A stretch of DNA of 64,000 nt from Phoenicimicrobium sp964438695 (GCA_964438695.1 CAYTKP010000002.1:6442-70441); one strand, 5' to 3'. Shown: positions 26,239 to 35,226, numbered from the stretch's first letter. Numbers and translations: made by a program. Notes: generated from the sequence alone by a model not told the origin.

Positions 26239-26469
26239 TTGAAGGAGCTTATTGAATTAATAGTAAAAGGAATAGTAGACAAGCCTGATGAGGTGGAAAT
26301 AAACCAAATTATTGGAGAGAAAACCTTGGTATTTGAAATAAAAGCTAACCCCCAAGATGTAGGCAAGATAATTGGTAAACAAGGCAGGAACGTAAAGTCA
26401 ATAAGAACCATTGCTAATGCTGCTGCTCAAAATAGTAATAAACGAGTGATTATCGAAATAATTGATTAA
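26239..26469 (+). CDS. khpA: KH-domain RNA-binding protein KhpA
   Basis: Small YlqC/KhpA protein that binds RNA with KhpB/Jag in bacteria where it has been studied. A single KH domain with the IIGKQGRNVKSIRTI signature (GxxG loop) covers most of the 76 residues. I place the start at the TTG at 26239, seven bases after AAGGAG; the ATG at 26233 lies almost on top of that site. The stop codon is followed immediately by a leader-element hairpin. Confidence 0.92.
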   Translation: MKELIELIVKGIVDKPDEVEINQIIGEKTLVFEIKANPQDVGKIIGKQGRNVKSIRTIANAAAQNSNKRVIIEIID

Positions 26470-26648
26470 GTTTATTTTAGAACATCGGATTTTATGAAAT
26501 TCCGATGGTCCAAAATAAACTCTTTTTTAGATAAGGAATGGATTCTAACAAGCTTGCCAGAATAGGAATGGTATTGCGTAAAATGAAAGGAAATAATAAA
26601 AGGCATGGAGAGGCGTTCCAGAAGAGTTTATCCCCCTGACAATTTTGC
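26470..26648 (+). repeat. leader element copy before rimM (full length)
   Basis: The 5' hairpin spans 26470-26520 and starts on the base after the khpA stop: GTTTATTTT pairs with AAAATAAAC and CATCGGA with TCCGATG. Then come GGAATGGATTCTAAC, the 5' arm CAAGCTTGCCAG, GGAATGGTATTG, the AAGGCATGGAG box and CCTGACAATTTT. The terminal hairpin is imperfect here. It ends 21 bases before the rimM start. Confidence 0.88.
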
Positions 26649-26668
26649 GAGCTTAATGGAGGACTTTA

Positions 26669-27178
26669 TTGAGCAAAGAATATATTATAATTGGGAAAAT
26701 AATTTCAACTCAAGGTAATAAGGGAGAAGTTAAAGTTATTCCTCTAACTGATTCAATTGATAGATTTAAAAAATTAACTGATGTGTTTATTGATGGAAAA
26801 GATAATAGAAGATTATTAAGAATAGATAATTTAAGAATTGATAAAAATCTAGTTATTTTAAAACTAAAAGAAGTAGAGAACATTGAGAAAGCTAAAATGA
26901 TTGTCGGTTCTTTTCTTGAAGTAAAAAAATGTGATACCATAAAATTGCCTAAAGATAGTTATTTTATTTTCGATATAGTCGGGCTTAAAGTATATACTGA
27001 CAAAAATGAATTATTGGGAAAGGTAGAGGATGTAATAAATACTGGAAGCAATGATGTATATGTTGTGAAAAATAAGGATAAGAAAGAAATATTAATTCCA
27101 GCTATTCGAGAGGTGGTAAAGAATATAGATTTAAAAAGGAAAAGAATAATTATAAATGTAATCGATGGTTTATTTTAG
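26669..27178 (+). CDS. rimM: 16S rRNA processing protein RimM
   Basis: Assembly factor for the 30S head; binds S19. An N-terminal RimM barrel (about residues 5-85, with IIGKIISTQGNKGEVKV) and a C-terminal PRC-barrel (about 95-169, GLKVYTDKNELLGKVEDVINTGSNDVYVV) are both present. The start is a TTG at 26669 after ATGGAGGAC. Its TAG stop is formed by the first bases of the next leader-element hairpin (TTTATTTTAGGACAT), a sequence also seen after khpA. Confidence 0.95.
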   Translation: MSKEYIIIGKIISTQGNKGEVKVIPLTDSIDRFKKLTDVFIDGKDNRRLLRIDNLRIDKNLVILKLKEVENIEKAKMIVGSFLEVKKCDTIKLPKDSYFIFDIVGLKVYTDKNELLGKVEDVINTGSNDVYVVKNKDKKEILIPAIREVVKNIDLKRKRIIINVIDGLF

Positions 27179-27366
27179 GACATTAGAATTTCAAAATAAA
27201 TCCGATGCTCTGTGATGAATTATTTTACCCATTTTATGGGTCCAGTTTGGATAAGAAATGAATTCTAGGAATCTTGTCAGAGTTAGGAGGCATCGGTAAA
27301 AATAAAGGAAATAACAAAAGGTGTAGAGAGGGAGCTCAGGGGGAGGTAACCTTCCTCCGGCAATTT
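27170..27366 (+). repeat. leader element copy before trmD (full length)
   Basis: Full copy whose 5' end overlaps the rimM stop codon. The middle hairpin is a perfect ACCCAT-TTT-ATGGGT (27227-27241), a paired variant of the GCCCGT/ACGGGC stem before rpsB. A CTTGTCAG arm, an AAGGTGTAGAG box and a GGAGG-containing terminal hairpin follow. It ends 4 bases before the trmD ATG, the closest of all copies, so the terminal hairpin could hold the ribosome site. Confidence 0.85.
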
Positions 27367-27369
27367 AAT

Positions 27370-28134
27370 ATGAAAGATAACTGTTTAGAAATTAACATAT
27401 TAACCATTTTCCCTAACATGTTTAAAGGTCCTTTTTCTGAAAGTATATTAAAGAGGGCCCAGGAAAAAGGTCTGATAAAAATTAATATAATAGATCTTCG
27501 GGATTTTACTTTGGATAAACACAAAACAGTAGATGACTATTCTTATGGCGGTGGTCCTGGTATGGTATTAAAACCCCAACCTATTTGGGATGCAGTAGAA
27601 AAGATTAAAAAAAATACCAAACATCATATTCCTTTAAAAGTCATAATTACTTCAGCTCAAGGGAAAATATTTAACCAAAAAATGGCTAAAGAATTATCAA
27701 AAGAAAAGCGATTATTAATTATTTGTGGCAGATATGAGGGTATAGATGAACGTATAACTAAACTACTTAATGCAAAAGAAGTTTCAATAGGAAATTTTGT
27801 AGTTAGTGGTGGAGAATTGCCAGCTATGCTGATGGTAGATGTAATCTCAAGAATGATACCCGGTGTTCTGGGCAAAGAAGAATCTATGGTTAATGATTCT
27901 TTTTATTATGATTATCTTGATTATCCTCACTATACTAGACCAGAGGAGTTTCAAGGCATAAAAGTCCCTAAAGTATTATTATCTGGTGACCATAAAAAAA
28001 TAGAAAAATGGAGAAAAACCCAATCATTATTAAGGACAATAATTCGTAGACCTGAGATTTTTATAAATAAAAAATTAACTGATGAAGAGATTGGTTTACT
28101 TGAAGAAATTGAAAATTATTTTGAAGAAAAATAA
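27370..28134 (+). CDS. trmD: tRNA (guanine37-N1)-methyltransferase
   Basis: SPOUT-class methyltransferase that makes m1G37 in tRNA and prevents frameshifting. The knotted SAM site is visible in DYSYGGGPGMVLKP, ICGRYEGIDERI and GNFVVSGGELPAMLM. I choose the ATG at 27370, giving 254 residues and an N-terminus of MKDNCLEINILTIFPNMF. The frame stays open back to 27274, but those 32 codons are translated leader element and have no place in the family. Confidence 0.95.
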   Translation: MKDNCLEINILTIFPNMFKGPFSESILKRAQEKGLIKINIIDLRDFTLDKHKTVDDYSYGGGPGMVLKPQPIWDAVEKIKKNTKHHIPLKVIITSAQGKIFNQKMAKELSKEKRLLIICGRYEGIDERITKLLNAKEVSIGNFVVSGGELPAMLMVDVISRMIPGVLGKEESMVNDSFYYDYLDYPHYTRPEEFQGIKVPKVLLSGDHKKIEKWRKTQSLLRTIIRRPEIFINKKLTDEEIGLLEEIENYFEEK

Positions 28135-28183
28135 TGATAACTAAGAAAAATATCTAAAAATTAAATAGGAAGGATGAGATAAT

Positions 28184-28528
28184 ATGGTAGACTACGTAAC
28201 TCAAATAAAAGAAGAACAAGTGAAAAATGAAAGTAATCTTTTTGAACCTGGAAATACTATTGAAGTACACCAAAAAATCGTTGAAGGCAATAGAGAAAGA
28301 ATACAAGTTTTTAAGGGAGTAGTAATTGCTAAAAAACATAGTAAAAATCAAGAAACTTTTACAGTAAGAAAAGTTTCAAAAGGTGTAGGGATAGAAAAAA
28401 TATTTCAACTTCACTCCCCAAATATTAAAAAAATTGTAGTCTTAAAAAGGGGCAAAACTAAAAGAGCAAAGTTATATTATCTTAGAGAAAGAATTGGTAA
28501 GAGCAGTATACTTAAAGAAAAAAGATAA
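28184..28528 (+). CDS. rplS: 50S ribosomal protein L19
   Basis: Large-subunit ribosomal protein at the subunit interface. 114 residues, with the conserved GNTIEVHQKIVEGNRERIQ, FKGVVIAKK and TFTVRKVSKGVGIEKIF segments and the C-terminal RAKLYYLRERIGK. A GGAAGGATGAG site precedes the ATG. It follows trmD as in most bacteria. Confidence 0.97.
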   Translation: MVDYVTQIKEEQVKNESNLFEPGNTIEVHQKIVEGNRERIQVFKGVVIAKKHSKNQETFTVRKVSKGVGIEKIFQLHSPNIKKIVVLKRGKTKRAKLYYLRERIGKSSILKEKR

Positions 28529-28532
28529 TAAA

Positions 28533-29234
28533 ATGCAGCTTAAAAATAGAAAACAGTTATCAAAAAAACAAGAATTGATTATTGGCAATTATCAAAAGAA
28601 GATAGAGAAATTATACTTAGAAAGAGTGAGAATTTTTAATCTATATAAATACGAAAATAGATTTAACAATAAAGGATATTCGTTAATAGCTGGTATAGAT
28701 GAGGTGGGTCGGGGATCTTTGGCCGGACCAGTAGTGGCTGCTGCTGTAATTTTGCCCAATCAATCTTTCATTCCTTACATTAAAGATTCCAAGAAGTTAA
28801 CTCCTCAAAAAAGAGCCGAATTATATTATGTAATATTAGAAAAAGCAATAGATGTGGGGATTGGAATTGTTGATGCAAATATCATTGATAGAATGAATAT
28901 TAACCAAGCTACATTTTTAGCGATGAAAAAAGCAATTATAAATTTAAAAAAGATTCCCGATTATTTATTTGTAGATGGCTTTAAAATCCCTCAGGTGAAT
29001 ATTTCGCAATTACCACTAATAAAAGGAGAGGATAAAAGTATTTCCATAGCTAGTGCATCTATAATTGCGAAAGTTTATAGAGATAATATAATGGTGCAAT
29101 ATGACCAAAAATACCCTCAATACTATTTTAAAAAAAATAAGGGATATGGCACCAAAGAACATCTAACTGCTTTAAAAAGATATGGAGCTTCAGAAATACA
29201 TAGAAAAACTTATAGAGGGGTAATTACAGTATAA
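28533..29234 (+). CDS. rnhB: ribonuclease HII
   Basis: Removes RNA from RNA-DNA hybrids and single ribonucleotides from DNA. The signature AGIDEVGRGSLAGPVVAAAV (catalytic Asp and Glu) starts near residue 53; further acidic residues lie in DSKKLTPQKR and VDGFK, and ASIIAKVYRD follows. The 233-residue form has a basic helical N-terminal extension, as in Bacillus RnhB. I take the ATG at 28533, just after rplS; the frame opens 39 bases earlier inside rplS. Confidence 0.94.
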   Translation: MQLKNRKQLSKKQELIIGNYQKKIEKLYLERVRIFNLYKYENRFNNKGYSLIAGIDEVGRGSLAGPVVAAAVILPNQSFIPYIKDSKKLTPQKRAELYYVILEKAIDVGIGIVDANIIDRMNINQATFLAMKKAIINLKKIPDYLFVDGFKIPQVNISQLPLIKGEDKSISIASASIIAKVYRDNIMVQYDQKYPQYYFKKNKGYGTKEHLTALKRYGASEIHRKTYRGVITV

Positions 29235-29285
29235 ACTCTAATTATAGATAGAAAATATAGTAGGTTAGGAATTATTGCTACATAA

Positions 29286-29663
29286 ATGAACAATATTGGA
29301 AAATTTGGAGAAGAAGTAGCCTCTAAATATTTAGAAGCAAAAGGGTATAGAATTAGGGAAAGAAATTATCGTACTTTTATAGGAGAAATTGATATAATTA
29401 GTGAGTATAAAGGCAATATTATTTTTGTGGAAGTAAAAACCAGATGTTCTGATAAATTCGGGTATCCGGGTGAAGCAATAGATTTAACGAAGCAGAAAAA
29501 AATAATTAAAAATGCTTTAAATTATCTGGCTAAATATCGTCTTTGGCAAACAGATACTCGTTTTGATGTTATATTGGTTAGTATTTCTAGCCATAAAAGT
29601 GTAAATCGCATCAAGCATATTGAAAATGCCTTTAGTATCGATTTCAGCAGTGGCTTCTTTTAA
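29286..29663 (+). CDS. yraN: YraN family protein (UPF0102, nuclease-like fold)
   Basis: Small protein of the UPF0102/YraN family with a restriction-endonuclease-like fold; its biological role is not established. IGKFGEEVASKYLEAKGYRI, RNYRTFIGEIDIIS and IIFVEVKTR hold the putative E...D...ExK nuclease residues. 125 residues is standard. It sits between rnhB and the comM-like gene, the usual place. Confidence 0.9.
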   Translation: MNNIGKFGEEVASKYLEAKGYRIRERNYRTFIGEIDIISEYKGNIIFVEVKTRCSDKFGYPGEAIDLTKQKKIIKNALNYLAKYRLWQTDTRFDVILVSISSHKSVNRIKHIENAFSIDFSSGFF

Positions 29664-29696
29664 TTAATAAAAAATATAATAAAAGTAGGTGTCTTT

Positions 29697-31232
29697 TTGT
29701 TATCTAAGCTCTATAGCGCTACCGTTTTCGGAGTAGATGCATATATAGTAGAAGTCGAAGTTGATGTTCGTCCAGGATTACCTTTATTTAATATTGTAGG
29801 ATTACCTGATACCGCAGTTCAGGAATCTCGAGAAAGGGTTCGTTCTGCAATAAAAAATTCTGAATTTGAATTTCCTATGCAAAGGATTACCGTAAATCTT
29901 GCCCCAGCAGATATTAAAAAAGAGGGACCAGTTTTTGATTTACCTATTGCTATAGGCATATTAGCTGCTAGCGGGCAAGTAAAATCAGATTTGTTAGACA
30001 AACATATAATAATAGGGGAATTATCCTTGGACGGGAGCATTAGACCAGTAAATGGAGTCCTACCTATTGCCTTAATGGCTAATAAGTTAGGTAAAAAAAA
30101 ATTACTGGTGCCACAGGCAAATGCAATGGAAGCAGGAATTATTAAACAGTTAGAGGTGTTCCCTACTATCTCTCTTTATGAGGTAGTTGAGTTTTTAAAT
30201 AAGAAAATAACTATAGAGCCAGTATTAGTTAACACAAAAGATATTTTCAATAAAAAGAATGATAACCAAATAGATTTTTCTGAGGTCAAAGGACAGGAAC
30301 ATGCCAAAAGAGCCTTAGAAGTAGCTGCCGCAGGGAGTCATAATGTAATAATGATTGGTCCACCTGGTTCTGGAAAAACTATGTTGGCCCGTAGACTTCC
30401 ATCTATTCTTCCTTCTTTAACATTAGAGGAATCCATAGAAATTACGAAGTTATATAGCATAGCTAATTTGTTACCTGCAGATACCCCTTTGATTACAGAG
30501 AGACCTTTCAGGGCACCACATCATACCATAAGTAATTCTGGTTTAATTGGCGGAGGGAAAATTCCTAAACCAGGTGAAATTAGTTTGTCTCATAATGGAG
30601 TATTGTTTTTAGATGAATTACCCGAGTTTTCTCGAAGTGCTTTAGAATCACTGAGACAGCCTTTAGAAGATGGGATAGTTACAATCTCTCGTTCCCTTAG
30701 TTCTGTTACTTATACAGCTTCTTTTATGCTAGTTGCATCGCTTAATCCCTGTCCTTGTGGCTTCTTTGGAGATCCGGTTAAGACTTGTACCTGTAGCTCA
30801 TCTCAGATCATTAAATATCGTTCAAAGATTTCAGGTCCCCTATTAGACCGAATAGATATTCACATTGAAGTTCCCCGCATAGATTGTAGAGAAATTATGG
30901 AAAAAGAAGTTGTTGAGAATTCTACCGCTATCAGAAAGAGAGTGGAAAGAACAAGAAGGATACAAAGAGAAAGGTTTGGCAAAGATAACATCTTCTGTAA
31001 TGCACAGATGTCTAAAAAACAGATAGAAAAATATTGTCAAATTAATCAAAATTGTAAAAATTTACTCTATAAAGCAATAGATAAACTGAATCTTAGTACC
31101 CGAGCTTATGACCGTATTTTAAAAGTAGCACGAACTATTGCTGATCTAGAACAATCAAAGAATATTAAAATATCCCACTTATCTGAGGCAATTCAATATC
31201 GCAGTCTTGATCGCAAATTATGGTTGTATTAA
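29697..31232 (+). CDS. comM: YifB/ComM family Mg-chelatase-like AAA+ ATPase
   Basis: AAA+ protein of the YifB/ComM family; ComM is a branch-migration helicase in transforming bacteria, and the role elsewhere is unclear. An N-terminal Lon-like domain (about residues 1-170, with LPDTAVQESRERVRSAI) is followed by the AAA+ core with Walker A GPPGSGKTMLARR and Walker B LFLDELPEF. Cysteines occur in NPCPCGFFGD and CTCSS. A C-terminal helical domain ends the 511 residues. The start is a TTG at 29697 after AGTAGGTG. Confidence 0.93.
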   Translation: MLSKLYSATVFGVDAYIVEVEVDVRPGLPLFNIVGLPDTAVQESRERVRSAIKNSEFEFPMQRITVNLAPADIKKEGPVFDLPIAIGILAASGQVKSDLLDKHIIIGELSLDGSIRPVNGVLPIALMANKLGKKKLLVPQANAMEAGIIKQLEVFPTISLYEVVEFLNKKITIEPVLVNTKDIFNKKNDNQIDFSEVKGQEHAKRALEVAAAGSHNVIMIGPPGSGKTMLARRLPSILPSLTLEESIEITKLYSIANLLPADTPLITERPFRAPHHTISNSGLIGGGKIPKPGEISLSHNGVLFLDELPEFSRSALESLRQPLEDGIVTISRSLSSVTYTASFMLVASLNPCPCGFFGDPVKTCTCSSSQIIKYRSKISGPLLDRIDIHIEVPRIDCREIMEKEVVENSTAIRKRVERTRRIQRERFGKDNIFCNAQMSKKQIEKYCQINQNCKNLLYKAIDKLNLSTRAYDRILKVARTIADLEQSKNIKISHLSEAIQYRSLDRKLWLY

Positions 31233-31240
31233 TAGAATAT

Positions 31241-31416
31241 CGTATTTTAGTATCGGAATTTTAAAAAACTCTGATACTATTATAAAATAACTTTTTAAAT
31301 AAAGAAGGGATTTTAATTATTTTGTATAGATCAAGGGAGTTAATATATAAAACTGAAAAGGAACAACCAAAGTTGTATAGAGGTTTTAGGGGAGTTTACT
31401 CCCCCTAAAGATCTTA
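31241..31416 (+). repeat. leader element copy upstream of rpe
   Basis: Copy with a 5' hairpin (ATTTTAGTATCGGAATTTT with the GATACTATTATAAAAT side), the ATATAAAACTGAAAAGGAACA spacer core, GTATAGAGG and a strong terminal hairpin TTAGGGGAG-TTTA-CTCCCC. The rest of this gap to 31539 is AT-rich with loose repeats (GTAAAGCGTATAAGAAGTAATG-like), then AATGAGGTG, probably the rpe ribosome site at the edge of the assembly gap. Confidence 0.8.
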
Positions 31417-31539
31417 TATATCCTATATATTGAAGAAAAGATAAAATTCAGAATTCAAGAATCATAAGATTATTAGCGTAAAGCGTATAAGAAGTAATGT
31501 AGGAAGTAATGATAGAAGATATAAATTCAAAATGAGGTG

Positions 31540-31639
31540 NNNNNNNNNNNNNNNNNNNNNNNNNNNNNNNNNNNNNNNNNNNNNNNNNNNNNNNNNNNNN
31601 NNNNNNNNNNNNNNNNNNNNNNNNNNNNNNNNNNNNNNN
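31540..31639. other. scaffold gap (100 N) that removes the 5' part of rpe
   Basis: Exactly 100 N. Unlike the acpP gap, its flanks share no sequence. About 84 N-terminal residues of rpe are missing, needing roughly 250 bases, so the real gap must be larger than the N run. Confidence 0.85.
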
Positions 31640-32065
31640 GGCGATATTATAACTGTCCACTATGAAACTTGCCTGCATCTTGATAGGGTTATACAGACCA
31701 TAAGAGATAGGGGAGTTAAATGTGGTATTGCCTTAAATCCGGCAACACCTTTAAATGTAATTGAATATATAATAAATAAGATAGATTTACTTTTATTAAT
31801 GACAGTTAACCCTGGCTATGGAGGACAGAAGTTTATTCCAGAAATGTTTAACAAGATTACCCGAGCAAAAAAAATTATCAATTCTCATAAAAAATTAATT
31901 GAATTGGAAGTTGATGGTGGAATAAATTTAGAAAATCTTTCTAAAGTTATCGATGCTGGGGCAGACATTGTGGTAGCGGGTCAAACGATATTTAGAAATG
32001 CAAAACCAGAAGAAATAATTAAAAGAATGAAAGCTATCATAATAGAAAGCGTTAAAATAAATTAA
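31640..32065 (+). CDS. rpe: ribulose-phosphate 3-epimerase (5' end lost in gap)
   Basis: Interconverts ribulose 5-phosphate and xylulose 5-phosphate in the pentose phosphate pathway. About 141 residues after the gap align with the second two thirds of the family: GDIITVHYE, ALNPATPLNVIEYI, LLLMTVNPGYGGQKFIPE, LEVDGGINLENL and GADIVVAGQTIF. The N-terminal strand-helix units that include the metal-binding His and Asp of the first half are not present. The start codon lies in the unsequenced part, probably just after GAGGTG at 31534-31539. Confidence 0.92.
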   Translation, partial: GDIITVHYETCLHLDRVIQTIRDRGVKCGIALNPATPLNVIEYIINKIDLLLLMTVNPGYGGQKFIPEMFNKITRAKKIINSHKKLIELEVDGGINLENLSKVIDAGADIVVAGQTIFRNAKPEEIIKRMKAIIIESVKIN

Positions 32066-32103
32066 CCATAGATTGGCATAATAAATTTTTTTAAGAGGTT
32101 AGA

Positions 32104-33432
32104 ATGTCTAATTTAAAAAAACCGATCGTCGCGATTATTGGAAGAATAAATGTAGGGAAATCTACTTTGTTTAACAAAATTGTGGGGGAGAGAATTGCCA
32201 TTGTTAAGAATGAACCAGGCATTACCAGAGATAGAATCTACGCAGAATGTGAATGGAAAGGACGCCAATTTATTCTTGTCGATACTGGAGGAATTGAATA
32301 TTTAAAGAAAGAAGAAATTCATGATAAAGTTATTGCCCAAACTGAAATTGCAATAGAAGAAGCAGATTTAATACTATTATTAGTCGATATTAAAGAAGGA
32401 ATCAACCCCAATGATTTAAAAATAGCAAATATTGTTAGGAAAAAAAATAAACCAACTTTGCTGGTAGCAAACAAAGGTGACATAAAAGAGAGCGAATTCA
32501 AATTATACGAAATTTATGAATTAGGGTTTGGGGAACCTTTTATCATTTCAGCAGAACAGGGATTAAATGTCGGCGATTTATTAGATAGAATAGTTAGTTT
32601 TACTTCAACTGTAACTACAAAACCAGAAGAAGGAGATGATGAAGATACCATAAAAGCATCAATTATAGGTAAACCAAATGTAGGTAAATCAAGTTTATTA
32701 AATTGCATTTTAGGGGAAAATAGAATAATAACTAGTGAATATCCAGGAACTACCAGGGATGCTATTGAGGTAACTTTTAGGCAGGACTTATTAAAATTAA
32801 AATTTATTGATACTGCTGGGTTAAAAAGTAAATCAAAGCTCAAGGAAGATGTTGAATATTATAGTACCTTAAGAACATATAGGGCTGTGGATAATTCTGA
32901 TATAGTATTATTAATATTAGACTCTACCCAGGGGATAAGTATGCAAGATAAAAAAATTGCGAGTTATACAAGAAAGGAAAAAAAGGCTTGTATCATAATA
33001 CTAAACAAATTTGATTTAATTAAAAATGAAGTAGATAGAAATTTACTAATTAAAGAGATTAGATATGAATTATCTTTTATAAAGAATGCACCTATTATAC
33101 TAACTTCTGCGGTAACCGGATACAATATTAATAAAATTTTACTGAAGATAAAAGAAATTGCTTTTCAATATAGTAAAAGAATTCCTACTTCAGCTCTAAA
33201 TGTTTTTCTTAGAGAAATTGTATCTAAAAATCCACCAAAATATGCAAGAGGAGGTGGTTTAAAATTAAATTATATTACTCAGGTAGGAATAAAACCTCCT
33301 AAGTTCGTGCTGTTTTTAAACAATCCTAAATTAATGTATGACTCTTACTTTCGATATTTAGAAAATAAATTATATGAAACTTTTGGGTTTGAAGGGTCCC
33401 CAGTAATTATTAACTTAGCAAGAAAAAAATAA
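32104..33432 (+). CDS. der: ribosome biogenesis GTPase Der (EngA)
   Basis: Double GTPase needed for 50S subunit maturation. The first G domain has GRINVGKSTLFNK, where the family usually has Pro in place of the Ile, and DTGG; the second, from about residue 180, has GKPNVGKSSLLN, DTAGL and NKFD. A KH-like C-terminal domain completes the 442 residues. An AAGAGGTTAG site precedes the ATG. The der-plsY order is widely conserved. Confidence 0.96.
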   Translation: MSNLKKPIVAIIGRINVGKSTLFNKIVGERIAIVKNEPGITRDRIYAECEWKGRQFILVDTGGIEYLKKEEIHDKVIAQTEIAIEEADLILLLVDIKEGINPNDLKIANIVRKKNKPTLLVANKGDIKESEFKLYEIYELGFGEPFIISAEQGLNVGDLLDRIVSFTSTVTTKPEEGDDEDTIKASIIGKPNVGKSSLLNCILGENRIITSEYPGTTRDAIEVTFRQDLLKLKFIDTAGLKSKSKLKEDVEYYSTLRTYRAVDNSDIVLLILDSTQGISMQDKKIASYTRKEKKACIIILNKFDLIKNEVDRNLLIKEIRYELSFIKNAPIILTSAVTGYNINKILLKIKEIAFQYSKRIPTSALNVFLREIVSKNPPKYARGGGLKLNYITQVGIKPPKFVLFLNNPKLMYDSYFRYLENKLYETFGFEGSPVIINLARKK

Positions 33433-33446
33433 AAGAGGAAGGTAAT

Positions 33447-34067
33447 ATGAAAGTAATTTTATCTATCATTATTTGTTACCTATTAGGTTCTATTCCTTTT
33501 GGATATATTATTGCTAAATTATTTAAGAAAATAGATATAAGAGAATACGGAAGTGGAAATATAGGTGCAACTAATGCTTTTCGGATATTAGGGCCAATAT
33601 TGGCTTCTCTGGTATTGATTGGAGATATTGGTAAGGGGATATATTCTATATATTTAATTCATTTTTTAAATATTGACAATTTATTTATTCTAATAATTGC
33701 GGGATTAGCAGTAATTTGTGGCCACGATTGGTCAATATTTCTGAGATTTAAAGGTGGAAAAGGAATAGCAACTACATTTGGAGTAATATTTGCGCTTAAT
33801 TTAAAAATATCCATATTGGGGGTAATGGTTTGGCTTATAATTACCATTTTAACTAAATATGCTTCTTTAGCTTCTATTACGTCACTCGCAGCTATGTTAC
33901 TTTTTATGATATTGTTTAAGCAACCATATGAGTATGTTATATTTAGTATAATAATACTTCTTATTGCAGTTATTAGACATAGAGAAAATATTAAGAGATT
34001 AAGATCGGGGAAGGAAAGAAAAATATTAGAAAAAATAGAAGTAGAGAAAAAAAATAACCAAAAATAA
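33447..34067 (+). CDS. plsY: glycerol-3-phosphate acyltransferase PlsY
   Basis: Integral membrane enzyme that acylates glycerol 3-phosphate at position 1 with acyl phosphate from PlsX. Several hydrophobic segments span the first 190 residues. Conserved loops are GSIPFGYIIAK, GSGNIGATNAFR and GGKGIATTFG. The end is a basic cytoplasmic tail. 206 residues is normal. It follows der after 14 bases, with AGAGGAAGG as ribosome site. Confidence 0.95.
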   Translation: MKVILSIIICYLLGSIPFGYIIAKLFKKIDIREYGSGNIGATNAFRILGPILASLVLIGDIGKGIYSIYLIHFLNIDNLFILIIAGLAVICGHDWSIFLRFKGGKGIATTFGVIFALNLKISILGVMVWLIITILTKYASLASITSLAAMLLFMILFKQPYEYVIFSIIILLIAVIRHRENIKRLRSGKERKILEKIEVEKKNNQK

Positions 34068-34083
34068 CAATAGAGAGAAAAAA

Positions 34084-35190
34084 ATGAATCAGGTAATAAT
34101 TCGAGATATCTTAAGTAATGAAATATCAGAGATAATAGATGAGATATTTGAAAAATATAAAATAGAAGAAAAGATAAATAACAAAAAAGTTTTGGTAAAA
34201 CCAAATTTATTAGGGGCATTTCCGCCTGAACGTGGGGTAACTACAGATCCAAGATTGATATCGGAAATTGTAAAAAAACTAAAAAGATGTAAGGCAAAAG
34301 AAATAATTGTTGGAGACAATTCGGGTAGTATACATTTTAATCCTCTGAAAATCGCTAAAGAGACCGGAATTTTGGATGCTTCAGGTGGTTGTTTAACTAA
34401 TATTGCTAAGGAAATTATAGAAGTAGAGGTAAAATCAAGATTCTTCAATAAGCTTTTTATCTCTAAGGTAGTTACAGAGGCAGATTATATTATTAATGTT
34501 CCTAAATTCAAGACCCATAGTTTGACTACTATAACCGGGGCAGTTAAAAATATGTTTGGAATAATTCCAGGTGGTAGAAAAGCACAATTACATACTTTAA
34601 CTCGTTCTATTAATGAATTTGCTGAATTATTAGTAGATATTTATCAGATAAGAATTCCTGATATAAACATAATGGATGCAATCATTGGAATGGAAGGTAT
34701 CGGCCCTACCAATGGAAAGCCAAGGATAATAAATAAAATAATAGTTAGTGATAATGGAATTTCTTTAGATTCTGTAATGGCCGCTATGATGGGGCTTAAA
34801 CCAGAATCAATTGAGCTATTGCAAGTAGCTCAGAGAAGAAATTTAGGGGAAATAGATTTATCCAAAATAAATATTGATGGGAAATTGGAAGTTTTATCAG
34901 GATTTAAAACACCAAACAATAATTTATTGCAGAAAATTAGAAAAGCAGCTGTTCCCTATATATTTAATTTTGCAAAAGTTAAACCAATTATAGATCATAG
35001 TAAATGTAAACAATGCCACAGATGTATAAAGGTTTGTCCGACTTCTGCAATGACTTTAAAGAATAAATTCCCTGAAGCAGACAGAAAGAAATGTATTTCT
35101 TGCTTCTGTTGTGAAGAGCACTGTCCTTATGGAGCGATAATTTTGCCATCCTGGCCTGTTGATCTATATAATAGGTTAAGAGGTAAATAA
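34084..35190 (+). CDS. DUF362 protein with C-terminal 2x[4Fe-4S] ferredoxin domain
   Basis: DUF362 domain (about residues 1-290: VLVKPNLLGAFPPERGVTTDP, VPKFKTHSLTTITGAVKNMFG) fused to a bacterial-type ferredoxin domain. The two cluster motifs are CKQCHRCIKVCP and CISCFCCEEHCP near residues 312-355. Such proteins are common in anaerobes and are thought to act in redox reactions, but no substrate is known. No signal peptide is visible, so a cytoplasmic site is likely. It lies 16 bases after plsY and may be cotranscribed. Confidence 0.88.
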   Translation: MNQVIIRDILSNEISEIIDEIFEKYKIEEKINNKKVLVKPNLLGAFPPERGVTTDPRLISEIVKKLKRCKAKEIIVGDNSGSIHFNPLKIAKETGILDASGGCLTNIAKEIIEVEVKSRFFNKLFISKVVTEADYIINVPKFKTHSLTTITGAVKNMFGIIPGGRKAQLHTLTRSINEFAELLVDIYQIRIPDINIMDAIIGMEGIGPTNGKPRIINKIIVSDNGISLDSVMAAMMGLKPESIELLQVAQRRNLGEIDLSKINIDGKLEVLSGFKTPNNNLLQKIRKAAVPYIFNFAKVKPIIDHSKCKQCHRCIKVCPTSAMTLKNKFPEADRKKCISCFCCEEHCPYGAIILPSWPVDLYNRLRGK

Positions 35191-35226
35191 AAAGTGAACT
35201 AGATAAAAATAGCAATTTTATGAATG

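Noticed and set aside
26470..26520. 5' hairpins of the leader element as ordinary rho-independent terminators
   Set aside because: They are long and well paired, but no T-run follows the 3' arm, and genes continue in the same direction with conserved operon order.
27274..27369. N-terminal extension of TrmD by 32 residues
   Set aside because: The codons are translated leader element; TrmD homologues start at the equivalent of the ATG at 27370.
31532..31539. ATG at 31532 as the rpe start
   Set aside because: It is in frame only through a gap of arbitrary length; the conserved Rpe N-terminus cannot fit in the space, and GAGGTG looks like a ribosome site.
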